Shown: positions 35,274 through 44,852 of the stretch, one piece after another
How the letters are laid out: every line of letters begins with the position of its first letter
Numbering within the stretch: the first letter of the stretch is position 1
NCBI GenBank assembly: GCA_050943135.1
Contig: JBMNOP010000018.1
Span: 1 to 46,466 of the forward strand
Direction: 5' to 3'
Source of the DNA: RUG695 sp050943135
GTDB lineage: Bacteria; Planctomycetota; Planctomycetia; Pirellulales; Thermoguttaceae
DNA length: 46,466 nucleotides
Translations under genes and position numbers: made by a program
Notes under the pieces: generated by a model
The model's database searches: none
Told to the model about the DNA's origin: nothing
The model's input: only the letters and a program-made list of their open reading frames with translations

Positions 35274-37283
35274 ATGCGCGTGGTTTTTCTCTGTCTGGCC
35301 GGACTTTTCTTCTGTTTCATCGACTCGGTTCGGGCCGGGGAACCGGTTCCGGTCGACTGGCTCGGTGATTGGGAGAACCCCCCCGCCGCGATGCGTCCGC
35401 TGCAGATGGTTCACGGTATCGACCTGACCGATCCGAAAACCGCGATTTATTTCCGCGATCGGTGCGGACTGGGGGGACTCGTCGTGAACGTCGGCGGGGC
35501 AGGATATATCCGAAACGACGAGAACTGGAAACGGTTCGTCGACGGGGTCCGAGTCGCGTCCGAGGCCGGGTTGCGTCTCTGGGTCTATGACGAAGACGGT
35601 TATCCTTCCCTCGAGGCAGGCGGGGTTGTCCTCGAATCGGCTCCCGAATTGGTCTCGAAAGAGTTGGTTTGGGACAAGGATCATCCGGATGAACCGTTTA
35701 CGGTACGGGACTGCTACGAGTTTACCCATTCGTGTAACAACTACGCGGCCTGTCGCCGATATCCGAACCCGCTCGAACCGGAATCGACCGAGAAGTTTAT
35801 CGAGGTGACCCACCGGCGGTACAAAGACGAGCTGGGCGAAGAACTTTACAACAAAATCGAAGCGTTTTTTACCGATGAGCCCTCGATGATGGCGGTCAAT
35901 CTGGGGCAGATTCCCGAAGATGCGCGCAGGCGCGTTCCGACGCTCGACCCGCTCGACCCGGAAAAAAAGAATCTGCCGATGCTGCCCTGGTGCTCCGACC
36001 TGGAAAAGCAATACAAAGACCGGTACGGCGAGGAATTGCGCCCTCATTTCCTCTCCCTCTTTACCGGTGAATCGTTGCAAGATAAAAATGTACGGGCTCG
36101 GTACTGGCGTCTTATCGAAGACCTTTACGCCGAACGGTATTTCGGGGCGATCCGCGCCTGGTGCCGTGCCAACGGCAAACCGCTTTCGTCGGGCCACACG
36201 CTCCACGAAGAGACGCTCAACGGGCATGTTCCGCTCGACGGCAATAAGATGCGAACACTCAAAATGCTCGACCTGCCCGGGCTCGACAACCTCAATTCCG
36301 ATCCGGCCGTCTCGGCGTATTCCGGTTGGATGGCCGCGGCGTTTCCTTGTTCGGCGGCACAGATGATCGGTTCCCGCCGCGTGATGGACGAGATGAGCGA
36401 CCATGGGCAGGTCAACAGCGGCGATCGGCGGCCGGTACCCCTCGATTGGATGACCGCGGCCGCGGCGTGGCAGATGGCTTGGGGCGTTACCGACTTTACG
36501 CTCTATTACGCGATCAACGGCGGCGAAAAGGCACCCTACCGAAACGAAGAGTCGCACCGTGCGTATTGCGAATTCGTCGGCCGGATCAACTCGATCCTCC
36601 TTCCGGCGAAACCGGTTCGTCCGATCCTTCTCTATTACCCGATCGAGACGATGCAGCGGGAATTCAAACCGGTTGCCGGATGTGTAAACAACGCGCCGCA
36701 ATCGATCCCGATGACCAACACCGTCGAGTCGTTCGTGAAAATCGGTACCGCGCTCTCCCGGGCCGGGATCCCGTTTACCGTGATCGACGGCGATTCGATC
36801 GACGAACTTTCCCCGGAACGACTTCGGGAATGGAACGCCCTGATCGTGCCGCACGATGCCGATCCTCCGATCGACACCCTCGACCGCCTGGCCCGTGCGT
36901 GGGACGAAGAAGGTCGGCCGGAAGACTCGGCACGTTTCTTCTTCGCCGACCGGGCGCATCCGTTCGACACCCCCAAAGCCGTGGCCGAGGCGCTTGATGC
37001 CGTCGCCCGTCCGCGACTGAAGTGTGACCCGCCGTTCATCTATCTGGCACAAGGCGTTTTTGAGCGGGACGGGAATCTGGCGGTCGTCTTGGTGAACACC
37101 TGGGGCGATCCGTGGGAAGGAACCGTTCAACTGGCATCGGATCGTGCGGTTTCGGACGCGCCGTGGTCCGTTTTAAACCCCCGGACGGGGAGCATGACCC
37201 GGCTCGAGCAGACCGCCGGAAAAGCGCCGCTTCGGCTCGAACCGCGCGAGACGGCCCTACTGGTCATTCCGCGCGAGAGGTAA
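35274..37283 (+). CDS. Secreted glycoside hydrolase, GH106-like
   Basis: The 669-residue product has a signal peptide (VVFLCLAGLFFCFIDSVRA). The following alpha/beta barrel has features seen in GH106 alpha-L-rhamnosidase-like proteins. These include LWVYDEDGYPSLEAGG (where the family has YDExGxPSGxAGG), an acidic FFTDEPSMM (about 198-206), and LSSGHTLHEETL. Also present are DEMSDHGQVNSGDRR and a late Rossmann-like segment (residues about 480-600) common in this superfamily. It probably cleaves rhamnose or a related sugar from pectic polymers, but the substrate is inferred from similarity only. The downstream SGNH esterase gene starts 84 bases later and probably acts on the same glycans. Confidence 0.72.
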   Translation: MRVVFLCLAGLFFCFIDSVRAGEPVPVDWLGDWENPPAAMRPLQMVHGIDLTDPKTAIYFRDRCGLGGLVVNVGGAGYIRNDENWKRFVDGVRVASEAGLRLWVYDEDGYPSLEAGGVVLESAPELVSKELVWDKDHPDEPFTVRDCYEFTHSCNNYAACRRYPNPLEPESTEKFIEVTHRRYKDELGEELYNKIEAFFTDEPSMMAVNLGQIPEDARRRVPTLDPLDPEKKNLPMLPWCSDLEKQYKDRYGEELRPHFLSLFTGESLQDKNVRARYWRLIEDLYAERYFGAIRAWCRANGKPLSSGHTLHEETLNGHVPLDGNKMRTLKMLDLPGLDNLNSDPAVSAYSGWMAAAFPCSAAQMIGSRRVMDEMSDHGQVNSGDRRPVPLDWMTAAAAWQMAWGVTDFTLYYAINGGEKAPYRNEESHRAYCEFVGRINSILLPAKPVRPILLYYPIETMQREFKPVAGCVNNAPQSIPMTNTVESFVKIGTALSRAGIPFTVIDGDSIDELSPERLREWNALIVPHDADPPIDTLDRLARAWDEEGRPEDSARFFFADRAHPFDTPKAVAEALDAVARPRLKCDPPFIYLAQGVFERDGNLAVVLVNTWGDPWEGTVQLASDRAVSDAPWSVLNPRTGSMTRLEQTAGKAPLRLEPRETALLVIPRER

Positions 37284-37367
37284 GAAATGCCGGAACCTTC
37301 AGGGCGGGGCTCCGGACGCGGAACACTACCGGGATTTTTTCGGAAATTTGAATATAGAAAGCGGAAA

Positions 37368-38810
37368 ATGAAAAAGTTTTTTTGGTTCGGGGCCGTTTCT
37401 TCGGCTCTTCTTTTTGCGACGGCAATTGTTGGGTTATCGACCGTCTCTTCGACTTCGGTTTTCGCAGATCAAACATTGCCCAACACGGCGATCCCGGAAA
37501 ACCGTGACGGCGACAAGTTTCGCCGACAGGTGTCCGAGATGGAAAAGGGGAACGTCGATTTACTTTGGGTCGGCGACTCGATCACCGATTTCTGGGACAA
37601 CGCCGGCCGTGATGTCTGGCAAAAGTATTACGTCGATCGGGGGCGGAATCCCCTCAATTTCGGAATCAGCGGCGACCGTACCAGTCAGGTCATCTGGCGT
37701 ATCGACAACGCGCCGATGGATAAAATCGCGCCGAAAATGGCTGTGGTGATGATCGGGACGAACAATTTGGCCCATGGTTCGACTCCAGCCGATACCGTTG
37801 TGGGGATCACGGCGATCGTCGATCGTCTCGGCGCGCTCTATCCGGACGCGAAGATCCTTTTGCTTGAGATCTTTCCGCGCGGCCCCCGCCCCGACTCGAA
37901 ATATCGTGATCTGATCGAAGATGCCAACGCCCGCCTGCGGGCAATCTACGGTTCCGGCCAGGTTCCGAACGTGCAACTTTACAGTATCGGCGATCTTTTC
38001 CTTGACGGGGAAGGGAACCTTTCCGAAGAAATCATGCCCGACTTCCTGCATCCGGGCGCCAAAGGATATGAAATTTGGGCCGAGGCGATCGAGCCGATGG
38101 TGATGGAGGGGCTCGGTGATTCTCCCGAGACGGTTCAACCGAAAAGAAATTTGGCCCACGACGACCGGTATACCAACCAATGCCGAAGGCTCGAAGAGAA
38201 AAAAGATTTCCAAATCCTGATGTTCGGCGACTCGATCGTCGGCACCTGGCTCTATCCCCCGACACCGCAGCACACCTATGTTTGGGACAAGTATTACGGT
38301 TCGAAAGGGGCGATGAATCTCGGTGTCGGCGGCGACATCGTTTCCGGGACGGCATGGCGATTCGAAAATTACCCGCTCGACGGGGTGAATCCAAAACTGA
38401 TCATCATCGAAGTCGGGGTCAACGACCTGACGAGCTTCGAGCTTCCCAAAGAGGATGTCGCCTTCGGCATTCGCACACTGGTCAAAAAAATGCACGCGCG
38501 CTGGCCCAAGGCGCGGGTGATCGCGATGGGGTGTCTTCCGTTCCAGTTTGCCGGGAACCCGAATCATGACGCGATGACCTACCAGTCTTTCGTCGACGAG
38601 TATAACCGGGTATTCCCCCTCTATTTCCGCGACCTTCCCTACGTGACGACGGTCGATATTTCGGATCTGTACCTTTTCCCCGACGGAACCTATAACCCGC
38701 AGGCCCTGTACGACGCGGTTCATCCGACCACCCTCGGCTGTGCCCTGTGGGGGGAACGACTCAATCCGCTCGTCGAAAAACTCCTGAAAGAGTACGACGA
38801 CGAGGAGTAA
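37368..38810 (+). CDS. Secreted protein with two tandem SGNH/GDSL esterase domains
   Basis: The 480-residue product has a signal peptide ending VFADQ (about 34). Domain 1 (about 50-245) shows GDSIT (Ser71), GISGD, GTNN (130-133) and DFLHPG (His228). Domain 2 (about 270-470) repeats the plan: GDSIVGTW (Ser289), GVGGD, GVND (350-353) and DAVHPT (His452). Both copies keep the catalytic Ser and the Asp-x-x-His, so both may be active acyl- or acetyl-esterases of the PAF-acetylhydrolase-like type. The ATG at 37368 (MKKFFW, preceded by AAAGCGG) is preferred to an upstream ATG at 37287 that would add a basic non-signal extension. It follows the glycosidase gene and precedes the nucleosidase gene, all on one strand. 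Confidence 0.85.
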   Translation: MKKFFWFGAVSSALLFATAIVGLSTVSSTSVFADQTLPNTAIPENRDGDKFRRQVSEMEKGNVDLLWVGDSITDFWDNAGRDVWQKYYVDRGRNPLNFGISGDRTSQVIWRIDNAPMDKIAPKMAVVMIGTNNLAHGSTPADTVVGITAIVDRLGALYPDAKILLLEIFPRGPRPDSKYRDLIEDANARLRAIYGSGQVPNVQLYSIGDLFLDGEGNLSEEIMPDFLHPGAKGYEIWAEAIEPMVMEGLGDSPETVQPKRNLAHDDRYTNQCRRLEEKKDFQILMFGDSIVGTWLYPPTPQHTYVWDKYYGSKGAMNLGVGGDIVSGTAWRFENYPLDGVNPKLIIIEVGVNDLTSFELPKEDVAFGIRTLVKKMHARWPKARVIAMGCLPFQFAGNPNHDAMTYQSFVDEYNRVFPLYFRDLPYVTTVDISDLYLFPDGTYNPQALYDAVHPTTLGCALWGERLNPLVEKLLKEYDDEE

Positions 38811-38821
38811 AAGGGAAAAGC

Positions 38822-39787
38822 GTGTTTCGAAATTTCCTGTTCAACTGGCTTTCGGCCCGCTGCGGCGAAGAGGTGAAAAGCCGGTTTTATGAGGCGGCGG
38901 CAGAGGCGTTGCGGGACGCCCCGGCCGCGGAGTCTTCCGAAACCACCGAGGATACCGGAAAGCTCGCTCGTGCCGAGGTCGGGCTTCTCTTTGCCCGTGG
39001 TGCGGAGTACGGGTGTCTGACCGACCGACTCGAAAACATCGTCTCGACCAAAGGGAACGGTTTGAAGTTTACGCAGGGAACCTATCGCGGGATTCGTCTG
39101 GCGATTGCCGAGACGGGCGACGGGGAGCAGGCCGCGCGCGACGGCACTCTGGCCCTTCTTCAGGTCTTTAACCCCCGCCGAGTGATCGCCGCCGGGTTCG
39201 CCGCGGCGCTGGTGCCGGGGATCGAGTGGGGGGAAGTTTATTTTCCCGACGAACTGGTCTCTTCCGATGGCGATCGGTGCGACCTGACGGGAGCACTCCT
39301 TCCCGCCCCGGAAGAGAACAATCGGTCGGAAGAGCATCCCGAAGAGTCGGATTTTCCTTTCAAAACGGCTCCGATGGTTTCGGTTTCGAAGTTGCCGACC
39401 GAGCCTAATGAACGGCGAACGCTCGGCGAAAAGTATGCCGCGTGTTTGGCCGACACGACGGCGTTTCAGGTAGCGATGATTTGTCGCCGGGCGTCGGTTC
39501 CATTCCTGGCGGTGAAAGCGGTCGTCGACCGGTGCGCCGACGAGCCTCCCGCCGATCTGCGCCGAGCCGCCGCGGCCGGCAAAGAGGGTGCCGCACGTCG
39601 GCTCGGCGCGCTGCTCGGCACGTTCACCAATCGGCCGTCGAGCCTGCTCGATGTTTACAAGATAAAAGAACGGCAACTGGTGACAGCCGATCGGCTTGCC
39701 GACACCTTGGCAGAGCTTTTCCTCCGTACCTCGAACGCGGGTTCCCGCGACGGAACCGATGGCCGGCGAACGGTTTTTGAAGAATGA
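38822..39787 (+). CDS. Nucleoside phosphorylase / MTA-SAH nucleosidase-like protein
   Basis: The 321-residue product has the layout of the PNP/UDP phosphorylase superfamily. LARAEVGLLFARGAEYGCL resembles the strand and loop at the N-terminus of nucleosidases. AAGFAAALVPGIEWGEVYFP corresponds to the conserved GxAGGL...GDVVI segment. ADTTAFQVAMICRRASVPFLAVKAVVDRC corresponds to the acidic-residue and Asp-containing C-terminal motif. It probably cleaves or phosphorolyses a nucleoside, possibly MTA/SAH or an adenosyl-hopane type substrate. The GTG at 38822 with AGGAG upstream is chosen over the 38747 ATG that overlaps the previous gene. Its stop overlaps the murJ start by four bases (ATGA). Confidence 0.75.
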   Translation: MFRNFLFNWLSARCGEEVKSRFYEAAAEALRDAPAAESSETTEDTGKLARAEVGLLFARGAEYGCLTDRLENIVSTKGNGLKFTQGTYRGIRLAIAETGDGEQAARDGTLALLQVFNPRRVIAAGFAAALVPGIEWGEVYFPDELVSSDGDRCDLTGALLPAPEENNRSEEHPEESDFPFKTAPMVSVSKLPTEPNERRTLGEKYAACLADTTAFQVAMICRRASVPFLAVKAVVDRCADEPPADLRRAAAAGKEGAARRLGALLGTFTNRPSSLLDVYKIKERQLVTADRLADTLAELFLRTSNAGSRDGTDGRRTVFEE

Positions 39788-41604
39788 ATCAGACCCAGAC
39801 CCATTCCCGAACCCTATCGGAACCCCTCGATCGCACCCGTTCTTTTGCCGGCGCCGCGATGATGGGGCTTTTCATGCTGGTGAGCCGATGTTTGGGGCTT
39901 CTGCGCGACATCAACACCGTGGCGGTGATGGGGATGTCCGGTTCGCTGGCGATGGACGCGTTTGCCTGTGCTTTTCGAATCCCGAATATCGCCCGGCGCT
40001 TTTTCGAAGAGGGGATCATCGGCTTGCCGTTCATTCCGGTTTTTTCCCAATGGCTCAAAACCGATCGACGACGGGCCTGGCGGCTGGCGGCGCGCTATCT
40101 CTTTTACGGCACCCTGTTCGGACTGGCGACAACCGTCGTCCTGGAACTCACGGCCGCACTCGCCTGGATTATCTGCAAGCCGCCCGAAGGGAAGCTTTGG
40201 TATAACATTCTTCGGTTCGGGACACTGATGTTCCCCTACCTGATTTTTGTTTTTCCCGCGGCACAGGCCGCCGCGACACTCCAGGGACTCGGTCGATTTC
40301 GTATGGCCGGGTTTATGCCGGTCCTCTTCAACGTGGTCTGGCTGGCGGCCCTCTTTTTCGTCTCGCCGTTTGGGATTTACCTTCCTTTTAAGGTGCCCCC
40401 TTGTACCTTCTCGATTTTCGGTGTTTCGGCGGCGACCCTTTCCCCGATCGGTCGGGGCGCGGTTCTTTCGCTGGCGATTGCCGGAGTTTCCGCGCTTCAG
40501 TTTTTGGTTCTGTTCCTTTACCTTCTCTTCTTGCGCCGAAGGGCCGAACCGGGCATCTTCGACCCGAACGAGACGATTCCGCCCGAGGTCGATCGGCAGA
40601 TCCGCGACGCGTTACGGCATGTTTGGCAACGGTTGGTTCCTATGGCGTTGGTTGTCCTCTTTCTGCCGCTGAACATGCTTTTGGCCACCCTCTTGGCGGC
40701 TCTTTTTTCCGGCACGTCGGTTCCGGTCTTTTCCGCGATTCCGGGGGTTGACGCCCTCTTTGCCGGGACGATGGGACGGGGAGCCGCCTCGGCACTCTAT
40801 TTCGGGGAACGACTCTACGAATTTCCGCTGGCGTTGGTTGGCATTACGGTCGCCACCGCGTTTTATCCTCTCCTGACCCGCCGGGCCCTCGAGAAAGACC
40901 GGGCCGGGTATGCCGTCGATTTTACGGCGGCCCTGCAACTGATAGCACTTTTGGCGATCCCTGCCGGGGCCGGTTTGGTGATGTTGTCTGAACCCCTTTC
41001 GCACCTCTTCTTCGCGCACGGCGCGGCGAATCCGGAAGACTCGGCGCGGATTGCCCGGCTTTCGGCCTGTTTTGGGTACGGGGTCCCCGCATTCTGTCTG
41101 GCGGCATTTCTGAACCGCGCGCTCCTGGCGCTCGGCGACCTGAAAACCCCGCTTTGTGCCGGAATTTTCTCGGTTGTTCTCTTTCTTGTTTCGGCGCTTC
41201 TCGGGGTTCTTTGGTGGGGCGAGGTCGGCCTGGCGCTGGCGATCACCGTCTCGTCGTGCGGGCAGACCACGGTGTTGGCCTGCCGTGCGGTTCGTGAGAT
41301 TTCTCACCGCCAGATCGCGGCGCTCGAACGGACCCTTCTTGCCGCGGTGGTCGGTTCGACGGTCATGATCTGCGGAATTCTCGCCGAGCGGTATTTCCTG
41401 ACTCGGTTCGGCGCCGAATTCGGTCCGCTTCCTCTTATTTCGGGGAAAACGGTTTCGATCTTGTTCGGAATCGCCGCCGATTTAACCGTCGGTATCCTTG
41501 TCTTTTTTGCGGTGATCTTTCTTTTTGACCGGAAGAAGACGCTTGGCATGATAAAGTCGGTCGCGCGGAATTTTTTCGGTCGAAAAGGACGCGCCGGCCG
41601 TTGA
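39784..41604 (+). CDS. murJ: Lipid II flippase MurJ (MviN)
   Basis: MurJ flips the peptidoglycan precursor lipid II across the inner membrane. The 606-residue protein has the expected 14 or so hydrophobic helices. It starts with the family signature AAMMGLFMLVSRCLGLLRDI, followed by AMDAFACAFRIPNIARRFFEEG, where the Arg-rich loop is typical. The C-terminal half includes GRGAASALYFGERLYEFPLA, another MurJ landmark. It is slightly longer than E. coli MurJ (511) because of an extended loop in the middle (about 180-290). Translation is coupled to the upstream nucleosidase-like gene. Its presence is notable for lineages once thought to lack peptidoglycan. Confidence 0.92.
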   Translation: MNQTQTHSRTLSEPLDRTRSFAGAAMMGLFMLVSRCLGLLRDINTVAVMGMSGSLAMDAFACAFRIPNIARRFFEEGIIGLPFIPVFSQWLKTDRRRAWRLAARYLFYGTLFGLATTVVLELTAALAWIICKPPEGKLWYNILRFGTLMFPYLIFVFPAAQAAATLQGLGRFRMAGFMPVLFNVVWLAALFFVSPFGIYLPFKVPPCTFSIFGVSAATLSPIGRGAVLSLAIAGVSALQFLVLFLYLLFLRRRAEPGIFDPNETIPPEVDRQIRDALRHVWQRLVPMALVVLFLPLNMLLATLLAALFSGTSVPVFSAIPGVDALFAGTMGRGAASALYFGERLYEFPLALVGITVATAFYPLLTRRALEKDRAGYAVDFTAALQLIALLAIPAGAGLVMLSEPLSHLFFAHGAANPEDSARIARLSACFGYGVPAFCLAAFLNRALLALGDLKTPLCAGIFSVVLFLVSALLGVLWWGEVGLALAITVSSCGQTTVLACRAVREISHRQIAALERTLLAAVVGSTVMICGILAERYFLTRFGAEFGPLPLISGKTVSILFGIAADLTVGILVFFAVIFLFDRKKTLGMIKSVARNFFGRKGRAGR

Positions 41605-41748
41605 AAAATGGAAATTTTTTGGTTTTTGGGTCGCGAGGGGGTATAAATCGGTAGCCAATTCGCCTATAATGGGGTTGGGGGTTGGTAGGGGAAGGTGTCT
41701 TTTCGCTCCGTTTGCGGGGCGCGTAAACGTTCTGAGTGCGAGGTAGCG

Positions 41749-42468
41749 ATGAAAAGAAGAGACATGATGAAAATTGCCGTCGGAGCGATGGTCGCCCCGC
41801 TGGCAGGGTTTACCAATGAAACGGTCGAAAACCGGCTCGAAGCTTCGGAATCGGGCGAAAAAGAAGAAAGGGTTTGTATGAAAAAGTACACGAATGCCGA
41901 TTATTACAAGGACGGCGTCTTTCAGAAAGATGTCGCGTTCCGCGCCTTCTATGAAATGTTTGAGGGGTTTGGCTATGCCCTGGCCGACAAACTTCGGACT
42001 TTTAAAGAGGGGGAATTTTGGGTCGTTGACTTCGGTCTCGGCGATTTCGAAAACGTCGGGATGGGCGGGATCATTTGGTACAACGACAAGGTCAACGGCT
42101 ATTTCGGCCACGACATCTACCTTCTTCCCCACCAGATGATCGCCGAACATTATCATCTTCCGGCCGAAGGGATTCAGGCGAAGCATGAAGCCTGGCTTGT
42201 CCGTGACGGGAGCATCTTTAATTTCGGTAAAGGGGGCGTGCTGACCGACGAGATCAAGGCGATGCTTCCGAAGAGCCAGCTTGACGCCGGCGCAATCACC
42301 TGTTTCAATTTTGAAACGCTCCATGTCGGCGATCTGCGCCACCTGACCGCGCTGGAAGACCGCCACTTCATGATGGGTGGCAGCAACGGGGCGATCGTGA
42401 CGGAATTCGGTTCTTACCACAGCATGGACGGTCTGAGATTCACCAATAGGAATGCCGCTCTCGGCTGA
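41749..42468 (+). CDS. Cupin-fold sugar isomerase-like protein with a Tat-like leader
   Basis: The 239-residue product begins MKRRDMMKIAVGAMVAPLAG, a Tat-like leader (paired Arg then hydrophobic), followed by a polar linker and a cupin domain. EHYHLPAEGIQAKHEAW supplies His134, His136 and Glu147 as metal ligands, as in D-lyxose-isomerase-type cupins. ETLHVGDLR probably supplies the third His. The ATG follows GAGGTAGCG. An internal ATG at 41878 (MKKYTNADYY), preceded by AAAGGG, could give a leaderless cytosolic form of 196 residues. Lyxose isomerase activity is plausible but unproven. The VOC-like gene follows 20 bases downstream. Confidence 0.72.
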   Translation: MKRRDMMKIAVGAMVAPLAGFTNETVENRLEASESGEKEERVCMKKYTNADYYKDGVFQKDVAFRAFYEMFEGFGYALADKLRTFKEGEFWVVDFGLGDFENVGMGGIIWYNDKVNGYFGHDIYLLPHQMIAEHYHLPAEGIQAKHEAWLVRDGSIFNFGKGGVLTDEIKAMLPKSQLDAGAITCFNFETLHVGDLRHLTALEDRHFMMGGSNGAIVTEFGSYHSMDGLRFTNRNAALG

Positions 42469-42488
42469 TTCCCCTGGGAGGAATGTTT

Positions 42489-42815
42489 ATGAAAGACGGT
42501 TATAAGTTCAGTCATTGGGGGGTCCCGACCAAGGAAGAAAAAGAGGGGATGACTTACCTCGAGTCGATCAAAACGGCGATCACCGATTTTGCGGCGAGTC
42601 CTTTTGCCATCGAATGGCTCAAATTCGATGACGACACCCCGATGCCGAAACTTCTTCAAACGATGCCGCACGTGGCGTTCGTCGTGGAAGACCTTAAAGC
42701 CGCATTGGCCGGTGAAAAAGTGATCGTTGAACCGTTTCCGGTCGGCGACAGCCTGACCTGCGCCTTTATCGACGGCGGCGGGTTCGGTGTCGAACTGATG
42801 GAGTTCAAGGATTAG
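42489..42815 (+). CDS. Small VOC/glyoxalase-like protein
   Basis: The 108-residue product (MKDGYKFSHWGVPT) has a partial VOC fold: MPHVAFVVEDLKAALAGEKV, VEPFPVGDSLTCAFIDGG and VELMEFKD match the second half of the glyoxalase/dioxygenase fold. GGAGG lies about eight bases before the ATG at 42489 but only two bases before the ATG at 42483, so the later start is chosen. Two His and one terminal Glu could bind a metal. It is probably co-transcribed with the cupin gene; both could act on the same sugar derivative. A terminator follows. Confidence 0.75.
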   Translation: MKDGYKFSHWGVPTKEEKEGMTYLESIKTAITDFAASPFAIEWLKFDDDTPMPKLLQTMPHVAFVVEDLKAALAGEKVIVEPFPVGDSLTCAFIDGGGFGVELMEFKD

Positions 42816-42837
42816 TTTTCGCGGTTCTTTAACATGA

Positions 42838-42877
42838 GCACGCCGGAAGGAATCTCTCGAAACTCCTTTCGGCGTGC
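42838..42877 (+). terminator. Hairpin terminator of the cupin-VOC unit
   Basis: GCACGCCGGAAGGA (42838-42851) pairs with TCCTTTCGGCGTGC (42864-42877) with one G-U pair and a 12-base loop, 22 bases after the VOC stop codon. It marks the left limit of the AT-rich island. Confidence 0.7.
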
Positions 42878-43193
42878 GGTTGAAGGAGAGGCGATTCCCC
42901 TGAATCATGACATATGGTATCCGAGAATTTAAAGGGCATTTAGTAGCCTGATTCGACTTCAATAGTAACCGATATTACCGTATTTCTCTCAATTCACCGC
43001 TATCCGTTAGAGACGATTTTGCCCAAGTCAATGCTCATAGGAATCACATAAAAAGGTTCAATTGAGAGCAGTCGGAGATAGCGTAGAACGGTATATCTTT
43101 TTTCGCCGTTGGTTTTTTCCTGTGCTTTTGGGATAAATCAATGATTCGTGATATAACCCTGTTTGCTTTCCTGAAAGACCCGACCACATCACA
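42878..43193. other. AT-rich leader region of the restriction-modification pair
   Basis: GC content drops here and stays low to the right edge. No gene, IS end or controller-protein gene is recognised. It should contain the promoter of the methyltransferase gene. Confidence 0.45.
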
Positions 43194-44852
43194 ATGGTGA
43201 AGCATAATAGTGATCAATTAATGCTATTTGATTGTATTTCAGACACAATTCAGGAAGACGATCTTTTTATCAAAGAAGTCAACCAAGATCCAATTGTCCT
43301 CAAAGACGATGTCATCAGGCGTTTGTTTTGCTACGAACTAAATGATTACATAAGTGATGTTGAACATAACGGGCTTAAGAGAACGTGGGATTACATTTGT
43401 CAGTTTGTAATCGAAAATATTGATTCCGTTCCTTCCTTTTTGGATATCAAGAACTTTGGTGAACTTTACGAAATCGGTTTGGCGGTTCGAGACAAGGTCA
43501 CGAAGAAAAAAAGCGGTCAGTATTATACTCCCGATGATGTAGCCACCGTTATGGCCGAATGGCTTTGTGAGTGCCAGGGAAATGCCGTATGTGATGTCGC
43601 ATGTGGTACAGGAAAACTAATCCTCACTTATTTGGACATGATCGGGTATTCTAAAGCAAGAGAACTAATATCAGAAGGAAGATTATATCTTTATGATCTT
43701 GATGAAATTGCTTTAAAAATCTGCAAAACCACGATCTCGATTAAGTATGGTTTGGACATTGCTGGCTTAATCAACGACATACATTGCGACTTCCTCGATA
43801 AATCCATTATGCTTCCCAGTGATAGTATTGTAATTTCTAATCCTCCTTATGCAAAGATCGACACTATCCAAAAAAACTGGAAAAAGACAGATGTTTTATG
43901 CAATACAAAAGAGTATTACTCTGCTTTTATGGATAAAATTATTGGTCAAGCAAAATCTACTGTCATAATAACACCGTTTAGCTTTATTTCGGGAGCAAAA
44001 TTTTATTCATTAAGAAAGAGAATGAGTCAAACCGGCCACGGATTTGTTGTTGCCTTTGATAATGTTCCAGGGAACGTGTTTTGCGGCAGAAAGCATGGAA
44101 TATTCAATACAAATACAACAAACTCCGTAAGAGCAGCGATTACGGTTATGCATCAAAGTCAAAAGAACAAAGGATTTAGGATTTCGCCACTAATAAGATT
44201 TAAAAACGAAGAGAGAGAGCGTTTATTTAGATGTAAGACACTTGAACGAACCCTTTCTTTAAATCATCAGATAGTTGATGATAAGAATGAGTATTTTAGA
44301 AAGATTGATGACGATCTTTTTGGTGTATTCAATAGTTGGATCAACAAATCCGAAGAAACCCTTGCTGATTTTCTTTCCGTAGGAATGACCGAATACTTTA
44401 TAGATATGCCTAATACTTGCCGATATTACACCACGGCTAGTTCCAGGAAACTCAATAGAACCGGATCAATATCTATGTATTTAAGATCATCGGATGAGTT
44501 CAACTTCATTTATTGCTTTATAAATTCAAGCTTTGCATATTGGTGGTGGAGAATATATGATGGTGCGATAACGTATCCTTTAAGTCTTCTATACAGTTTG
44601 CCCGTTCCTTATAGTTTGTTGAATGATGATGACAAGAAATCCTTTGCATCAATGGCGGAAAAGCTAATCGTAGCGCAAGACGATTTCACAATAACCAAAA
44701 TTAATGCGGGTGTTCCCCAAGAAAACATAAAATTTCCTGAGAAGTATAGGGCAGACATCAACAAAAAAATATTGTCCTTATTGGGGTTTCCTGAGAAAGA
44801 TCCTCATTTCAGAAAAGTACATTCTAACCGGTACTTCGAGGAGACAAAATGA
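43194..44852 (+). CDS. N6-adenine DNA methyltransferase (type II restriction-modification)
   Basis: The 552-residue protein has an N-terminal helical part. It then has SGQYYTP (motif X, 107-113), the SAM-binding VCDVACGTGKL (motif I, about 132-142), and the catalytic SNPPYA (motif IV, 215-220). This order and NPPY identify a gamma-class adenine methylase. The C-terminal half (about 380-520), with TTASSRKLNRTGSISMYL and YWWWRIYDGA, resembles target-recognition regions. It would methylate the host DNA at the site cut by the downstream endonuclease. No ribosome-binding site is obvious at the ATG. The gene is AT-rich compared with upstream genes, which suggests recent acquisition. Its stop overlaps the next start (ATGA). 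Confidence 0.9.
   Translation: MVKHNSDQLMLFDCISDTIQEDDLFIKEVNQDPIVLKDDVIRRLFCYELNDYISDVEHNGLKRTWDYICQFVIENIDSVPSFLDIKNFGELYEIGLAVRDKVTKKKSGQYYTPDDVATVMAEWLCECQGNAVCDVACGTGKLILTYLDMIGYSKARELISEGRLYLYDLDEIALKICKTTISIKYGLDIAGLINDIHCDFLDKSIMLPSDSIVISNPPYAKIDTIQKNWKKTDVLCNTKEYYSAFMDKIIGQAKSTVIITPFSFISGAKFYSLRKRMSQTGHGFVVAFDNVPGNVFCGRKHGIFNTNTTNSVRAAITVMHQSQKNKGFRISPLIRFKNEERERLFRCKTLERTLSLNHQIVDDKNEYFRKIDDDLFGVFNSWINKSEETLADFLSVGMTEYFIDMPNTCRYYTTASSRKLNRTGSISMYLRSSDEFNFIYCFINSSFAYWWWRIYDGAITYPLSLLYSLPVPYSLLNDDDKKSFASMAEKLIVAQDDFTITKINAGVPQENIKFPEKYRADINKKILSLLGFPEKDPHFRKVHSNRYFEETK

Noticed and set aside
35244..37130. Minus-strand open frame of 628 codons
   Set aside because: It is antisense to the GH106-like gene and is Arg/His-rich without recognisable motifs.
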